Origin: Streptomyces sp. WZ-12
GTDB taxonomy: Bacteria > Actinomycetota > Actinomycetes > Streptomycetales > Streptomycetaceae
Direction of reading: 5' to 3'
Assembly: GCF_028898845.1 (NCBI RefSeq)
Contig: NZ_CP118574.1
Span: 4,685,001 to 4,749,000, forward strand
DNA: 64,000 bases
Shown here: positions 15,276 to 23,815 of the stretch, piece by piece
Layout of the letters: each line of letters starts with the position of its first letter
Numbering within the stretch: position 1 is the first letter of the stretch
Position numbers and translations under genes: made by a program
The notes under the pieces: generated by a model
Database searches by the model: none
What the model was told of the DNA's origin: nothing
The model's input: the letters and a program-made list of their open reading frames with translations, nothing else

Positions 15276-16490
15276 GTGACCGTGGAAGGCACTGCCGAGC
15301 GGAAAACCGCCCGCGACGGCAGCAAGCGCACCACCGCCAAAAAGGCGACGACGAAAAAGGCGTCGCCGTCCAGGGCCAGGAACAGCGCCGGGCCGGACCA
15401 GGCGGAGCAGGACGAGCTCGTACAACTCCTGACCCCGGAAGGGATTCGGGTCGAGCACCCGGATTACGCGATCGACCTCACCGCCGAGGAACTGCGCGGG
15501 CTCTACCGCGACATGGTGCTCACCCGGCGGTTCGACGCCGAGGCGACCACCCTCCAGCGCCAGGGCGAACTGGGCCTGTGGGCCTCGCTGCTGGGCCAGG
15601 AGGCCGCCCAGATCGGCTCCGGCCGCGCGCTGCGCGACGACGACTACGTCTTCCCCACCTACCGGGAGCACGGCGTGGCCTGGTGCCGCGGCGTCGACCC
15701 GACGAACCTGCTGGGGATGTTCCGCGGCGTCAACCACGGCGGCTGGGATCCCAACAGCAACAACTTCCACCTCTACACCATCGTCATCGGCTCGCAGACG
15801 CTGCACGCGACCGGCTACGCGATGGGCGTGCAGAAGGACGGCGCCGATTCCGCGGTCATCGCGTATTTCGGTGACGGCGCCTCCAGCCAGGGCGACGTCG
15901 CCGAGTCCTTCACCTTCTCCGCGGTCTACAACGCCCCGGTCGTCTTCTTCTGCCAGAACAACCAGTGGGCGATCTCCGAGCGCACCGAGAAGCAGACCCG
16001 CGTCCCCCTCTACCAGCGCGCCCGGGGCTTCGGCTTCCCCGGCGTCCGGGTCGACGGCAACGACGTGCTGGCCTGTCTCGCGGTGACCAAGGCGGCGCTG
16101 GAGCGGGCGCGCACCGGCCAAGGCCCCATGCTCATCGAGGCGTTCACCTATCGGATGGGTGCCCACACCACCTCCGACGACCCGACGCGGTACCGCCCCG
16201 ACGAGGAGACGCTGGCCTGGGAGGCCAAGGACCCGATCCTGCGGCTGCGGAAGTACCTGGAGGCTTCGGGGCTCGTCGACGACGCCTACCTCGCCGCGAT
16301 CGAGGAGGAGAGCGACGTCCTGGGCAAGCGGGTCCGCGACGTCGTACGGGCGATGCCTGACCCGGATCACCTGGCGATCTTCGAGAACGTCTACGCCGAC
16401 GGGCATGCGCTCGTCGATGAGGAGCGCGCGCAGTTCGCCGCCTACCAGGCGTCCTTCGCCGACGCCGACGCCGCCGCGGAGGGGAACTGA
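15276..16490 (+). CDS. bkdA: Branched-chain/2-oxo acid dehydrogenase E1 component, alpha subunit
   Basis: The 404-residue protein starts with a Lys/Ala-rich tail and then has the thiamine diphosphate fold. The TPP motif GDGASSQGDVAESFTFS ends in NNQWAIS (GDG...NN spacing conserved) and the phosphorylation-loop-like YRMGAHTTSDDPTRYR follows. It pairs with E1 beta in decarboxylating a 2-oxo acid. Branched-chain substrates fit the known bkd role in supplying fatty-acid and polyketide starters in Streptomyces, but pyruvate cannot be excluded from sequence. The start is a GTG; the next gene begins 2 bp after the stop, so the operon is coupled. Confidence 0.9.
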   Translation: MTVEGTAERKTARDGSKRTTAKKATTKKASPSRARNSAGPDQAEQDELVQLLTPEGIRVEHPDYAIDLTAEELRGLYRDMVLTRRFDAEATTLQRQGELGLWASLLGQEAAQIGSGRALRDDDYVFPTYREHGVAWCRGVDPTNLLGMFRGVNHGGWDPNSNNFHLYTIVIGSQTLHATGYAMGVQKDGADSAVIAYFGDGASSQGDVAESFTFSAVYNAPVVFFCQNNQWAISERTEKQTRVPLYQRARGFGFPGVRVDGNDVLACLAVTKAALERARTGQGPMLIEAFTYRMGAHTTSDDPTRYRPDEETLAWEAKDPILRLRKYLEASGLVDDAYLAAIEEESDVLGKRVRDVVRAMPDPDHLAIFENVYADGHALVDEERAQFAAYQASFADADAAAEGN

Positions 16491-16492
16491 CC

Positions 16493-17476
16493 ATGGCCGT
16501 CCACGAGAAGATCACCATCGCCAAGGCGATCAACGCGTCGCTGCGGGCCTCCATGGAGGCCGACCCCAAGGTCCTCGTCATGGGTGAGGACGTCGGCAAG
16601 TTGGGCGGCGTCTTCCGCGTCACCGACGGCCTGCAGAAGGACTTCGGCGACGAGCGGGTGATCGACACCCCGCTTGCCGAGTCCGGCATCGTCGGCACCG
16701 CGATCGGCCTGGCCCTGCGCGGCTACCGCCCGGTCGTGGAGATCCAGTTCGACGGTTTCGTCTTCCCCGCCTACGACCAGATCGTCACCCAGCTCGCGAA
16801 GATGCACGCCCGGGCGCTGGGCAAGGTCAAGGTGCCGGTCGTCATCCGCATCCCCTACGCGGGCGGCATCGGCGCCGTCGAGCACCACTCCGAGTCGCCC
16901 GAGGCGCTGTTCGCGCACGTCGCCGGACTCAAGATCGTCTCTCCGTCGAACTCCTCCGACGCCTACTGGATGCTCCAGCAGGCCATCGCCGGCGACGACC
17001 CGGTCATCTACTTCGAGCCCAAGCGCCGTTACCACGACAAGTCGCGCCTGGACACCGAGTCGATCCCGGACCCGCTGCACAAGGCGCGGATCACCAGGCC
17101 CGGCTCCGACCTCACGCTGGCCGCCTACGGCCCGATGGTGAAGGTCTGCGAGGACGTCGCCAAGGTCGCGGCCGAGGAGGGCAAGTCGGTCGAGGTCGTC
17201 GACCTGCGCTCGATCTCCCCGATCGACTTCGACACCGTGCAGTCCTCGGTGGAGAAGACCGGCCGGCTGGTCGTCGTCCACGAGGCGCCGGTCTTCTTCG
17301 GTTCGGGTGCGGAGATCGCCGCCCGGATCACCGAGCGCTGCTTCTACCACCTGGAGGCTCCGGTGCTGCGGGTCGGCGGCTTCCACGCCCCCTATCCGCC
17401 GTCCAGGCTGGAGGACGAGTACCTTCCGGGACTGGACCGGGTGCTCGACGCCGTTGACCGCGCGTTGGCGTACTGA
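16493..17476 (+). CDS. bkdB: Branched-chain/2-oxo acid dehydrogenase E1 component, beta subunit
   Basis: The 327-residue E1 beta subunit has KITIAKAINASLRASMEADP at the start, VLVMGEDVGKLGGVFRVT, and the interface motifs IGLALRGYRPVVEIQF and FEPKRRYH. The C-terminal transketolase domain (about 200-320, VVDLRSISPIDFDTV) is complete. It starts 2 bp after E1 alpha and is followed by E2 after 14 bp. Together with E1 alpha it forms the heterotetramer that transfers the acyl group to lipoyl-E2. Confidence 0.92.
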   Translation: MAVHEKITIAKAINASLRASMEADPKVLVMGEDVGKLGGVFRVTDGLQKDFGDERVIDTPLAESGIVGTAIGLALRGYRPVVEIQFDGFVFPAYDQIVTQLAKMHARALGKVKVPVVIRIPYAGGIGAVEHHSESPEALFAHVAGLKIVSPSNSSDAYWMLQQAIAGDDPVIYFEPKRRYHDKSRLDTESIPDPLHKARITRPGSDLTLAAYGPMVKVCEDVAKVAAEEGKSVEVVDLRSISPIDFDTVQSSVEKTGRLVVVHEAPVFFGSGAEIAARITERCFYHLEAPVLRVGGFHAPYPPSRLEDEYLPGLDRVLDAVDRALAY

Positions 17477-17490
17477 GGGTTGAGGGAGTC

Positions 17491-19002
17491 GTGACCATGA
17501 CTGCAGGGACCGCCGGCGCCGCGAACGCGCAGCGCATCCGCGAGTTCAAGATGCCCGACGTGGGCGAGGGCCTCACCGAGGCCGAGATCCTCAAGTGGTA
17601 CGTCAGGCCCGGTGACACCGTCACCGACGGCCAGGTCGTCTGCGAGGTGGAGACCGCCAAGGCCGCCGTCGAACTGCCCATCCCCTACGACGGGGTGGTG
17701 CACGCGGTGAACTTCGACGAGGGCACCACCGTCGACGTCGGCACGGTGATCATCGCCGTGGACACCGACCCGGGCGCCGGGCCCGTCCAGGGGCAGCCCG
17801 GTGCGGGCGAGGCGCCCGCCGACGCCGCGGAGGAGGACGCCGAGCCGCAGGGCCGGCAGGCGGTGCTGGTCGGCTACGGCGCCGCGCCGTCCTCGACCAA
17901 GCGCCGGGCGCGCAAGCCGCAGCCGGGCGCCGGCCCGCAGCCCGCAACGCGCGTTCCGCACGCGTCCGTTGGGGCCCCGTCGGAGCCGGTGACCGCCGGG
18001 CTCCAGGCGGAGCTGAACGGGCGGGGCGCGCCCGCTCCGGCCGCCACCGCAGTGGCCGTCGCGGAGCCGCCCGCGGTGCCCGCCGCCGGGCGGCCGCTGG
18101 CCAAGCCCCCGGTCCGCAAGCTGGCCAAGGACCTGGGCATCGATCTGGCGATGGTCGTCCCGACCGGGCCGGGTGGCGTCATCACCCGCGACGACGTCCA
18201 CGCCGCGGTGGCTCCGGTCGAGGCGGCGCCGGCCGTCGCGCCGACCGCGCCCGCGGTGGGAGTTCCGGCAGCGGCGGCCGCCGTCGGTGCCTTCGACGCG
18301 GCCCGCGAGCGTCGGGTGCCCGTCAAGGGCGTGCGCAAGGCCACCGCGCAGGCGATGGTCGCCAGCGCCTTCACCGCGCCGCACGTCACGGAGTTCATCA
18401 CCGTCGACGTGACCCGCACGATGAAGCTCGTCCAGGAGCTCAAGCAGGACCCGGACATGGCCGGGCTGCGGGTCAACCCGCTGCTGCTGGTCGCCAAGGC
18501 GTTCCTGGTCGCCCTCAAGCGCCACCCGGAGGCCAACGCCGCCTGGGACGAGGCGAATCAGGAGATCGTCTACAAGGACTACATCAACCTCGGGATCGCG
18601 GCGGCCACCCCGCGCGGCCTGATCGTCCCGAACATCAAGGACGCGGGCACGAAGGCGCTACCCCAGCTCGCCGCGGAACTGGGCGAGTTGGTGGCCACCG
18701 CGCGCGAGGGCAAGACCACCCCGGCGGCGATGTCCGGCGGCACGGTCACCATCACCAACGTCGGCGTCTTCGGTGTCGACACCGGCACCCCGATCCTCAA
18801 CCCCGGGGAGTCGGCGATCCTGGCCTTCGGCGCGATCAAGCTCCAGCCGTGGGTCCACAAGGGCAGGGTCAAGGCGCGGCAGGTCACCACGCTCGCGCTC
18901 TCCTTCGATCACCGCCTGATCGACGGTGAGTTGGGCTCCAAGCTGCTCGCGGACATCGCGGCGGTCCTGGAGCGGCCCAAGCGCCTGATCACCTGGGGCT
19001 GA
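17491..19002 (+). CDS. bkdC: 2-oxo acid dehydrogenase E2 component (dihydrolipoyl acyltransferase)
   Basis: The 503-residue protein has one lipoyl domain (about 15-92) with the lipoylated Lys57 in VETAKAAVELP, a long Ala/Pro linker, a peripheral-subunit-binding domain (about 203-240, KPPVRKLAKDLGIDL) and a catalytic domain with DHRLIDG at about 471-477. One lipoyl domain fits bkd-type E2 better than actinobacterial pyruvate E2s, which often carry two or three. No E3 gene follows, so lipoamide dehydrogenase must come from elsewhere. The operon ends in an unusual hairpin made of two parS sites. Confidence 0.92.
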   Translation: MTMTAGTAGAANAQRIREFKMPDVGEGLTEAEILKWYVRPGDTVTDGQVVCEVETAKAAVELPIPYDGVVHAVNFDEGTTVDVGTVIIAVDTDPGAGPVQGQPGAGEAPADAAEEDAEPQGRQAVLVGYGAAPSSTKRRARKPQPGAGPQPATRVPHASVGAPSEPVTAGLQAELNGRGAPAPAATAVAVAEPPAVPAAGRPLAKPPVRKLAKDLGIDLAMVVPTGPGGVITRDDVHAAVAPVEAAPAVAPTAPAVGVPAAAAAVGAFDAARERRVPVKGVRKATAQAMVASAFTAPHVTEFITVDVTRTMKLVQELKQDPDMAGLRVNPLLLVAKAFLVALKRHPEANAAWDEANQEIVYKDYINLGIAAATPRGLIVPNIKDAGTKALPQLAAELGELVATAREGKTTPAAMSGGTVTITNVGVFGVDTGTPILNPGESAILAFGAIKLQPWVHKGRVKARQVTTLALSFDHRLIDGELGSKLLADIAAVLERPKRLITWG

Positions 19003-19025
19003 GCCAGATCGGCAGCAGGGGCGCC

Positions 19026-19039
19026 GTTTCACGTGAAAC
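19026..19039. promoter_or_regulatory. parS: parS site (perfect)
   Basis: GTTTCACGTGAAAC; left member of a pair with 23-bp spacing. Confidence 0.92.
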
Positions 19040-19048
19040 CGTCGGTGA

Positions 19049-19062
19049 GTTTCACGTGAAAC
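19049..19062. promoter_or_regulatory. parS: parS site (perfect)
   Basis: GTTTCACGTGAAAC; right member of the pair that forms the inverted repeat at 19018-19070. Confidence 0.92.
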
Positions 19063-19106
19063 GGCGCCCCGTTCTTCGTTGTTGGTGGCGGCCTCCGGTC
19101 GGCCAC

Positions 19107-19283
19107 TCAGCCCCGGATGAGCTCGACCGCGCGGCTGAGGTGCGCCAACGGGCCGGTCGGGGCGGACGGGTCGACCTGTGCGGCGCCACGGGTCAGCGCG
19201 GCGCCCGCCCACACGGCGGCGACGATCAGCGCCAGCACGGTGGCGTTGCGGGTGCGGCGGCCGGTGTGCGTCCTGGTCTGCAT
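19107..19283 (-). CDS. Small single-pass membrane protein
   Basis: A 58-residue product (MQTRTHTGRRTRNATVLALI...) has a basic N-terminus, one hydrophobic helix (about 13-32) and a short polar tail. The ATG at 19283 follows GGGGAG at 7 nt, a strong RBS, which makes this start better than in-frame sites further upstream. I recognise no family. It stands alone, convergent with the E2 gene. Confidence 0.65.
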   Translation of the reverse strand: MQTRTHTGRRTRNATVLALIVAAVWAGAALTRGAAQVDPSAPTGPLAHLSRAVELIRG

Positions 19284-19486
19284 GTCAACTCCCCTTGTCC
19301 GACGGGGCCTCTCGGCTCCCTGTCTCCATTCACCCATGGATTCCGGGCCGTTCCCTACGCGTCAGGTACGGATCCGCGTACGCCTTGAGGTGGACCCCGG
19401 TCCCCCGGAGGTCCCTCTTTCGTTAGCGCCGGGCATCCGTCGGAAAGGGTTTGCCGCCGTCGGCGGGGCTGTTTACGGTCGGCGAA

Positions 19487-20344
19487 ATGAGGAGTCACAC
19501 GATCATCCGCCGCTATCGGGACGAGGACCAGGGCGCGGTGTGCGACCTGTGGTCCCGGGCAGCGCGGCAGGCGCATCCGTTCATCGAGGGGGAGGGCCGG
19601 GGAGAACGGGCCCGGCTCCTCCGCGAGGTGTACCTGGTCCGGGCCGAGAACTGGGTCGCCGAGCGCGAGGGGACCGTCGTCGGGCTGCTCCGGCTCCTGG
19701 CCGGCGACGAGGGCCGGGGCGGTGCCGAGATCGGTGGACTGTTCGTGGCGCCGGAGGCGCAGGGGGCGGGCATCGGCCGGGAACTGGTGGAGCACGCGGC
19801 CGCCCGGTGCGGGGCGCTGACCCTGGAGGTCTTCGAGGAGAGCGCCCGGGCCCGGCGGTTCTGCGCGCACCTGGGGTTCACGGAGCGCGGGCGGCGGATC
19901 GACGAGCGGACCGGCCACCCGCTGATCGTCGCGGCACGCGAGGCACCGCTGCGGTCGGTGTCCTGGCTGCACGTGCGCGACGGGCGGCTGCTGAGCGTGC
20001 GGACGCGGGGGAACGACACCTTCTACCTCCCGGGCGGCAAGTACGAACCGGGGGAGACCGCACGGGAGGCGCTCTCGCGGGAGCTCTCCGAGGAACTCGG
20101 ACTGCGCATCCCCGCCGAGGAGTTGTCGGAGGAGTTCGTCGTCCACGACTTCGCGCACGGCAAGAACGGCCGCCGGCTGCACATGACCTGCTTCGTCGGC
20201 GGACCCCAGGACATCGAGCCCGCCCTGGGCCGGGAGATCGCCGAGTACGCGTGGTTCGACCGCGCGGAGTCCTGGGAGCGCTGCGCGCCCGCCCACCGGC
20301 AGGTGGTGGACCGGCTGATCGCGCAGGGGCGCATGCGGGGCTGA
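19487..20344 (+). CDS. GNAT acetyltransferase-NUDIX hydrolase fusion
   Basis: The 285-residue protein joins two enzymes. Residues 1-150 are a GNAT N-acetyltransferase (IIRRYRDEDQGAVCDLW; acetyl-CoA loop LFVAPEAQGAGIGRELVEHA; ARRFCAHLGFTERG). Residues 155-285 are a Nudix domain with the box GGKYEPGETAREAL-SRELSEELGL. Both catalytic signatures look intact, so a two-function protein is likely, perhaps acting on one metabolite series or in housecleaning. The ATG at 19487 is preferred; a TTG at 19451 adds 12 residues. No partner genes adjoin. A frameshift-free single frame makes the fusion real rather than an artefact. Confidence 0.85.
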   Translation: MRSHTIIRRYRDEDQGAVCDLWSRAARQAHPFIEGEGRGERARLLREVYLVRAENWVAEREGTVVGLLRLLAGDEGRGGAEIGGLFVAPEAQGAGIGRELVEHAAARCGALTLEVFEESARARRFCAHLGFTERGRRIDERTGHPLIVAAREAPLRSVSWLHVRDGRLLSVRTRGNDTFYLPGGKYEPGETAREALSRELSEELGLRIPAEELSEEFVVHDFAHGKNGRRLHMTCFVGGPQDIEPALGREIAEYAWFDRAESWERCAPAHRQVVDRLIAQGRMRG

Positions 20345-20349
20345 GGGAT

Positions 20350-20385
20350 GGCCGGCCGGGGCCCCGCCGCGGGCGGCGGCCGGCC
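20350..20385. terminator. GC-rich hairpin after GNAT-Nudix gene
   Basis: GGCCGGCCG (20350-20358) pairs with CGGCCGGCC (20377-20385), with further GC pairing inside the loop, a few bases after the stop. Confidence 0.55.
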
Positions 20386-20468
20386 CCGCATAACGCCTCT
20401 ACCAGGACAAACATCTCGTTGATCGTCCGCATCGCGGAATGGTTCACCGTTCGCCTTTCTGTTGTATC

Positions 20469-20474
20469 TATCCT
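20469..20474 (+). promoter_or_regulatory. Likely -10 element, leaderless GntR gene
   Basis: TATCCT lies 6 nt before the ATG at 20481 and no RBS is visible, which fits a leaderless transcript. Confidence 0.4.
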
Positions 20475-20480
20475 GTGTGC

Positions 20481-21167
20481 ATGCCATCAGCGTCCGCGCC
20501 CACCGCCCCCGCGAGGGAGTCCGGTACCGCCAAACCACCGCCCGCCGCCGAGCGGGTCTACACCCACATCAAGGACGCCGTCCTGGACCGCCGTTACGAG
20601 GGCGGGATGCTGCTCACCGAGGGGGAGCTCGCCGACGCCGTCGGGGTCTCCCGGACCCCGGTGCGCGAGGCGCTGCTGCGCCTTGAGGTCGAGGGGCTGA
20701 TCAAGCTCTACCCGAAGAAGGGCGCGCTGGTCCTGCCGGTCTCCGCACAGGAGATCGCCGACGTCGTCGAGACCCGGCTGCTGGTGGAGAAGCACGCGGC
20801 GGCCAAGGCCGTGCCCGCCGCCGGTGCGCTGATCGACGAACTGAACGCGCTGGTGGAGACGATGCGGGAGCAGGCCGCCGCGGGCGACCTGGCAGCCCTG
20901 TCGGCCACCGACCGGGCGTTCCACGCGGCCATCGTGCGCAGCGCAGGCAACCAGATCCTGGACCGGCTCTACGAGCAACTGCGCGACCGGCAACTGCGGA
21001 TGGGCGTCGCGGTGATGCACTCCCACCCCGACCGGATCGCCAAGAACATCACCGAGCACACCGAAATCCTCGACGCGCTGCGGGCCGGTGACGCCGACGC
21101 GGCCACCGACGCCGTGCAGCGACACGTCAGTTGGGCCCGCAATCTCGCGCGGGGGGACGAACGATGA
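20481..21167 (+). CDS. GntR-family regulator, FadR/FCD subfamily
   Basis: The 228-residue protein has a winged HTH at about 20-90 (ERVYTHIKDAVLDRRYEGGM, LADAVGVSRTPVREALLRLE) and an all-helical FCD ligand domain (about 95-220). The latter has metal-type residues in TRLLVEKHAA, DRAFHAAIVRSAGN and EHTEILDALRAGD. FCD proteins respond to organic acids. The stop overlaps the start of the MFS transporter gene (ATGA), so it very likely controls the transporter and itself, with a related substrate as effector. Confidence 0.88.
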   Translation: MPSASAPTAPARESGTAKPPPAAERVYTHIKDAVLDRRYEGGMLLTEGELADAVGVSRTPVREALLRLEVEGLIKLYPKKGALVLPVSAQEIADVVETRLLVEKHAAAKAVPAAGALIDELNALVETMREQAAAGDLAALSATDRAFHAAIVRSAGNQILDRLYEQLRDRQLRMGVAVMHSHPDRIAKNITEHTEILDALRAGDADAATDAVQRHVSWARNLARGDER

Positions 21168-22528
21168 GTGGCCGTACCGATGGCGCCGCCGGAGGCGAGA
21201 GTTCCACCGGCAGCGGCATAGGAGGCGGCGGCGCCCGGCTGCTGCCCTCGGACCCGCCCGGCGGCCGCAAGGCCATTGCCGTCTGGGGCATCGGCGTCGC
21301 CGTCTACTTCGTCGCGATCACCTACCGCACCAGTCTCGGCGTGGCCGGCCTGGACGCCGCGCACCGCTTCCACATCAACGCCTCGGCGCTGTCCACCTTC
21401 TCGATCCTGCAACTGCTGGTCTACGCGGGCATGCAGATACCCGTCGGCCTACTGGTCGACCGGCTGGGCGCGAAGAAGGTCCTCGCCCTCGGCGCGATCC
21501 TCTACACCCTGGGACAGTTCGGCTTCGCGTTCTCGGACTCGTACGGCATGGCGCTCGGTTCGCGGGCGCTGCTGGGCTGCGGTGACGCGATGACCTTCAT
21601 CAGCGTGCTGCGGCTGGGCTCGCGGTGGTTCCCGGCCCGTCGCGGCCCGATGATCGCGCAGATCGCCGCCCTGGTCGGGATGGCCGGCAACCTGGTCTCC
21701 ACGCTCGTCCTGGCGCGGCTGCTGCACACCTTCGGCTGGAGCGCGACGTTCGCCAGCAGCGCCCTGGGCGGCATCGTCGTGCTGGTCCTGCTGCTGGCCT
21801 TCCTCAAGGACCACCCCGAGGGCTTCGCCCCACCGCCGGCGCCCCGCGAGCACAACGGTGCCGCGTTCGTGCGCCGGCAGATCCTGGACGCCTGGCGCGA
21901 GCCCGGCACCCGGCTGGGCATGTGGGTGCACTTCACCACCCAGTTCCCGGCGATGGTCTTCCTGCTGCTGTGGGGCCTGCCGTTCCTCGTGGAGGCCCAA
22001 GGGCTCTCCCGCGGCACCGCCGGCGAACTGCTCACCCTCGTCGTGCTCTCCAACATGGCCGTCGGCCTGGTCTACGGGCAGATCATCGCCCGCCACCACG
22101 CGGCCCGGCTGCCGCTGGCGTTGGGCACCGTCGCGGCCACCGCGCTGCTGTGGGCACTCACCCTGTGCTGGCCCACCGCCCACGCGCCCATGGCGCTGCT
22201 GGTCGTGCTCTGTGTGGTGCTGGGCGCCTGTGGCCCCGCCTCGATGATCGGCTTCGACTTCGCCCGGCCGGCCAACCCGGCGGAGCGCCAGGGCACCGCG
22301 TCCGGCATCGTCAACATGGGCGGCTTCACCGCCTCGATGACCACGCTGCTCGCCATCGGCGTCCTGCTCGACGCCACCGGCGACAACTACCGGATCGCCT
22401 TCGCCTCGGTCTTCGCGCTGGAGGCCATCGGGGTCTCGCAGATCCTCCGGCTGCGTCGACGGGCGGTGCAGCGCGAGCAGGAACGGCTGGTCGTCAGCAG
22501 GGTCGAGGCCGTTCACGTCCCCGCCTGA
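21164..22528 (+). CDS. MFS transporter
   Basis: The 454-residue protein has about 12 membrane helices and the MFS signature between helices 2 and 3 (GLLVDRLGAKKVLALGA). The soluble N-terminus is about 45 residues long and Gly-rich. The ATG overlaps the GntR stop. The substrate is probably an organic acid or similar metabolite matching the FCD regulator, which is inferred from coupling only. The gene is convergent with the next one and separated from it by a hairpin and a parS pair. Confidence 0.85.
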   Translation: MSGRTDGAAGGESSTGSGIGGGGARLLPSDPPGGRKAIAVWGIGVAVYFVAITYRTSLGVAGLDAAHRFHINASALSTFSILQLLVYAGMQIPVGLLVDRLGAKKVLALGAILYTLGQFGFAFSDSYGMALGSRALLGCGDAMTFISVLRLGSRWFPARRGPMIAQIAALVGMAGNLVSTLVLARLLHTFGWSATFASSALGGIVVLVLLLAFLKDHPEGFAPPPAPREHNGAAFVRRQILDAWREPGTRLGMWVHFTTQFPAMVFLLLWGLPFLVEAQGLSRGTAGELLTLVVLSNMAVGLVYGQIIARHHAARLPLALGTVAATALLWALTLCWPTAHAPMALLVVLCVVLGACGPASMIGFDFARPANPAERQGTASGIVNMGGFTASMTTLLAIGVLLDATGDNYRIAFASVFALEAIGVSQILRLRRRAVQREQERLVVSRVEAVHVPA

Positions 22529-22555
22529 GGCGGCCGCCACCGACGTCGTTCGTGA

Positions 22556-22589
22556 CATCCCCGTCCACTGCTTCCCGGTGGCGGGGATG
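22556..22589. terminator. Hairpin after MFS gene
   Basis: CATCCCCG (22556-22563) pairs with CGGGGATG (22582-22589), extended by CCAC/GTGG inside. Confidence 0.6.
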
Positions 22590-22639
22590 CCATCTCCCCG
22601 CGTTCAACGATCAGTTGACGGGGGAGGCCGGGGTTCGCG

Positions 22640-22653
22640 GTTTCACGTGAAAC
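22640..22653. promoter_or_regulatory. parS: parS site (perfect)
   Basis: GTTTCACGTGAAAC; first of a pair, 22 bp start to start, between convergent genes. Confidence 0.92.
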
Positions 22654-22661
22654 AACGGGGT

Positions 22662-22675
22662 GTTTCACGTGAAAC
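22662..22675. promoter_or_regulatory. parS: parS site (perfect)
   Basis: GTTTCACGTGAAAC; second of the pair. Confidence 0.92.
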
Positions 22676-22754
22676 GGCTAACTCCCGCCCCGCGCAGGAG
22701 GATTGAGCGGCGGGAGGCCGCACTCCGTGTCTCCTCGCGTCGCCGCGGGGCCCG

Positions 22755-23579
22755 TTACGGCGTCACCGCGATGTTGTCGAGGATGGCCTGGGCCAGCTCG
22801 TGGTCACCGTCGATCTTGATCTGGTCGCCGAGGACGGACGGCCGGATCCGGCCGCAGGCCAGCCGGTGGAAGGCGTCCCAGTCCATCGTCAGCGTCACCG
22901 TCGGGCCCAGCGAGACGCTGCCGTCGACGGTGGCCTTCCCCTCGGCGTCCACCCGGACCGTGCGCATGAACTCCACCGGACCGCTGACGTCGAAGACCAC
23001 CGTCGAACGGGCCGGCGCCTTCGCGCGGTTGGTGACGATCCCGGGCAGCACCCGGACCAGCAGGTCGCGCGTCACCAGGGCACCGGGGGAGTCGAGGTTG
23101 CCCGGCTCACCGAGCGCCCGGCGCAGGTCCTGCTCGTGTGCCCAGACGTCGAACGCCCGCTGCTCCAGGACGAATTCCAGGGTGCGTTCCTCGCCGAGCG
23201 CGCTGCGCACCACGGTGTCCGGCTGGCGGGTCTCGTTCCGCAGCTGCCGGGAGCGCCGAATGACGGTGTACTCCAGCTCGCTGAGCATCTCCGGCGCGGT
23301 GTGGTGCCGGCGGACGTCGACCTGGACCTCCATCCGACGGGCCGACTCGCTGCGCACGTGGTACAGGTCGCGGGGCAGCGTGTGGATCGGCCGGGGGTCG
23401 CCCAGCATCTCGCATTCCAGACCGATGACGTGGGAGACGATGTCGCGCACGGACCAACCTGGCAGGTCCGTCGCCCGGCTCCACTCACCCTCGACGAGCG
23501 GCGTCACCAACTCGGTTATCGCTTCTATGGAATGCGTCCAGGCGTCGATGGAGGACTGAAGGCTGGGATGGACGGTCAC
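22755..23579 (-). CDS. Maleylpyruvate isomerase family mycothiol-dependent protein
   Basis: The 274-residue protein has the DinB-like four-helix MDMPI domain (about 8-150) with the metal-site pattern DIVSHVIGLE and RAFDVWAHEQDLRRAL (His, then His-Glu-x-Asp). An SCP2-like C-terminal domain (about 180-270) follows, ending in DGDHELAQAILDNIA. Members use mycothiol, the actinobacterial thiol, as cofactor or transfer partner; the substrate here is unknown. The gene stands alone, with its promoter region at 23580-23760. Confidence 0.85.
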   Translation of the reverse strand: MTVHPSLQSSIDAWTHSIEAITELVTPLVEGEWSRATDLPGWSVRDIVSHVIGLECEMLGDPRPIHTLPRDLYHVRSESARRMEVQVDVRRHHTAPEMLSELEYTVIRRSRQLRNETRQPDTVVRSALGEERTLEFVLEQRAFDVWAHEQDLRRALGEPGNLDSPGALVTRDLLVRVLPGIVTNRAKAPARSTVVFDVSGPVEFMRTVRVDAEGKATVDGSVSLGPTVTLTMDWDAFHRLACGRIRPSVLGDQIKIDGDHELAQAILDNIAVTP

Positions 23580-23764
23580 GGGACCCCTCGAACGGTTCGT
23601 ACGCGGGCTGCTGTCTGGCAGTTAAGTTACGCTGCGCACGGGCACCCCTGCAGTGCTTTCGGGTGACCATCGTAGGCCGATGTTTGACGACGGGGCCGTT
23701 CGAAAGTGCTGCCGCTGGTACTGTGCGCGATTCGTTGGTCCTGAGGGGTGCGGAGCCGGCGAAA

Positions 23765-23801
23765 CCGGTCAATTCGCCCCCGATGCAGGGGGCTTGACCG
23801 G
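23765..23801. terminator. Strong hairpin between two minus-strand genes
   Basis: CCGGTCAA plus GCCCCC (23765-23781, with a 3-nt bulge) pairs with GGGGGCTTGACCGG (23788-23801) around GATGCA. It lies just downstream of the LURP-one-like gene. Confidence 0.75.
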
Positions 23802-23815
23802 CCGTCGATGCGCCC

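Larger units (their letters stand above)
19018..19070. terminator. Terminator-like inverted repeat built from two parS sites
   Basis: GGGGCGCC plus parS (19018-19039) is the exact reverse complement of parS plus GGCGCCCC (19049-19070), with a 9-bp spacer. The 22-bp arms lie between the convergent E2 gene and a small membrane-protein gene, where a bidirectional terminator is expected. Confidence 0.75.

Noticed and set aside
22660..23559. Frames starting MFHVKR or MKHR near parS sites (22660, 36878, 51572, 63872)
   Set aside because: The start and first codons are simply the parS palindrome; the rest is antisense or out of frame to real genes.
23580..23760. Possible tRNA or small RNA between the isomerase and LURP-one genes
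   Set aside because: No cloverleaf or T-loop pattern could be formed; only promoter-like and terminator sequence seen.
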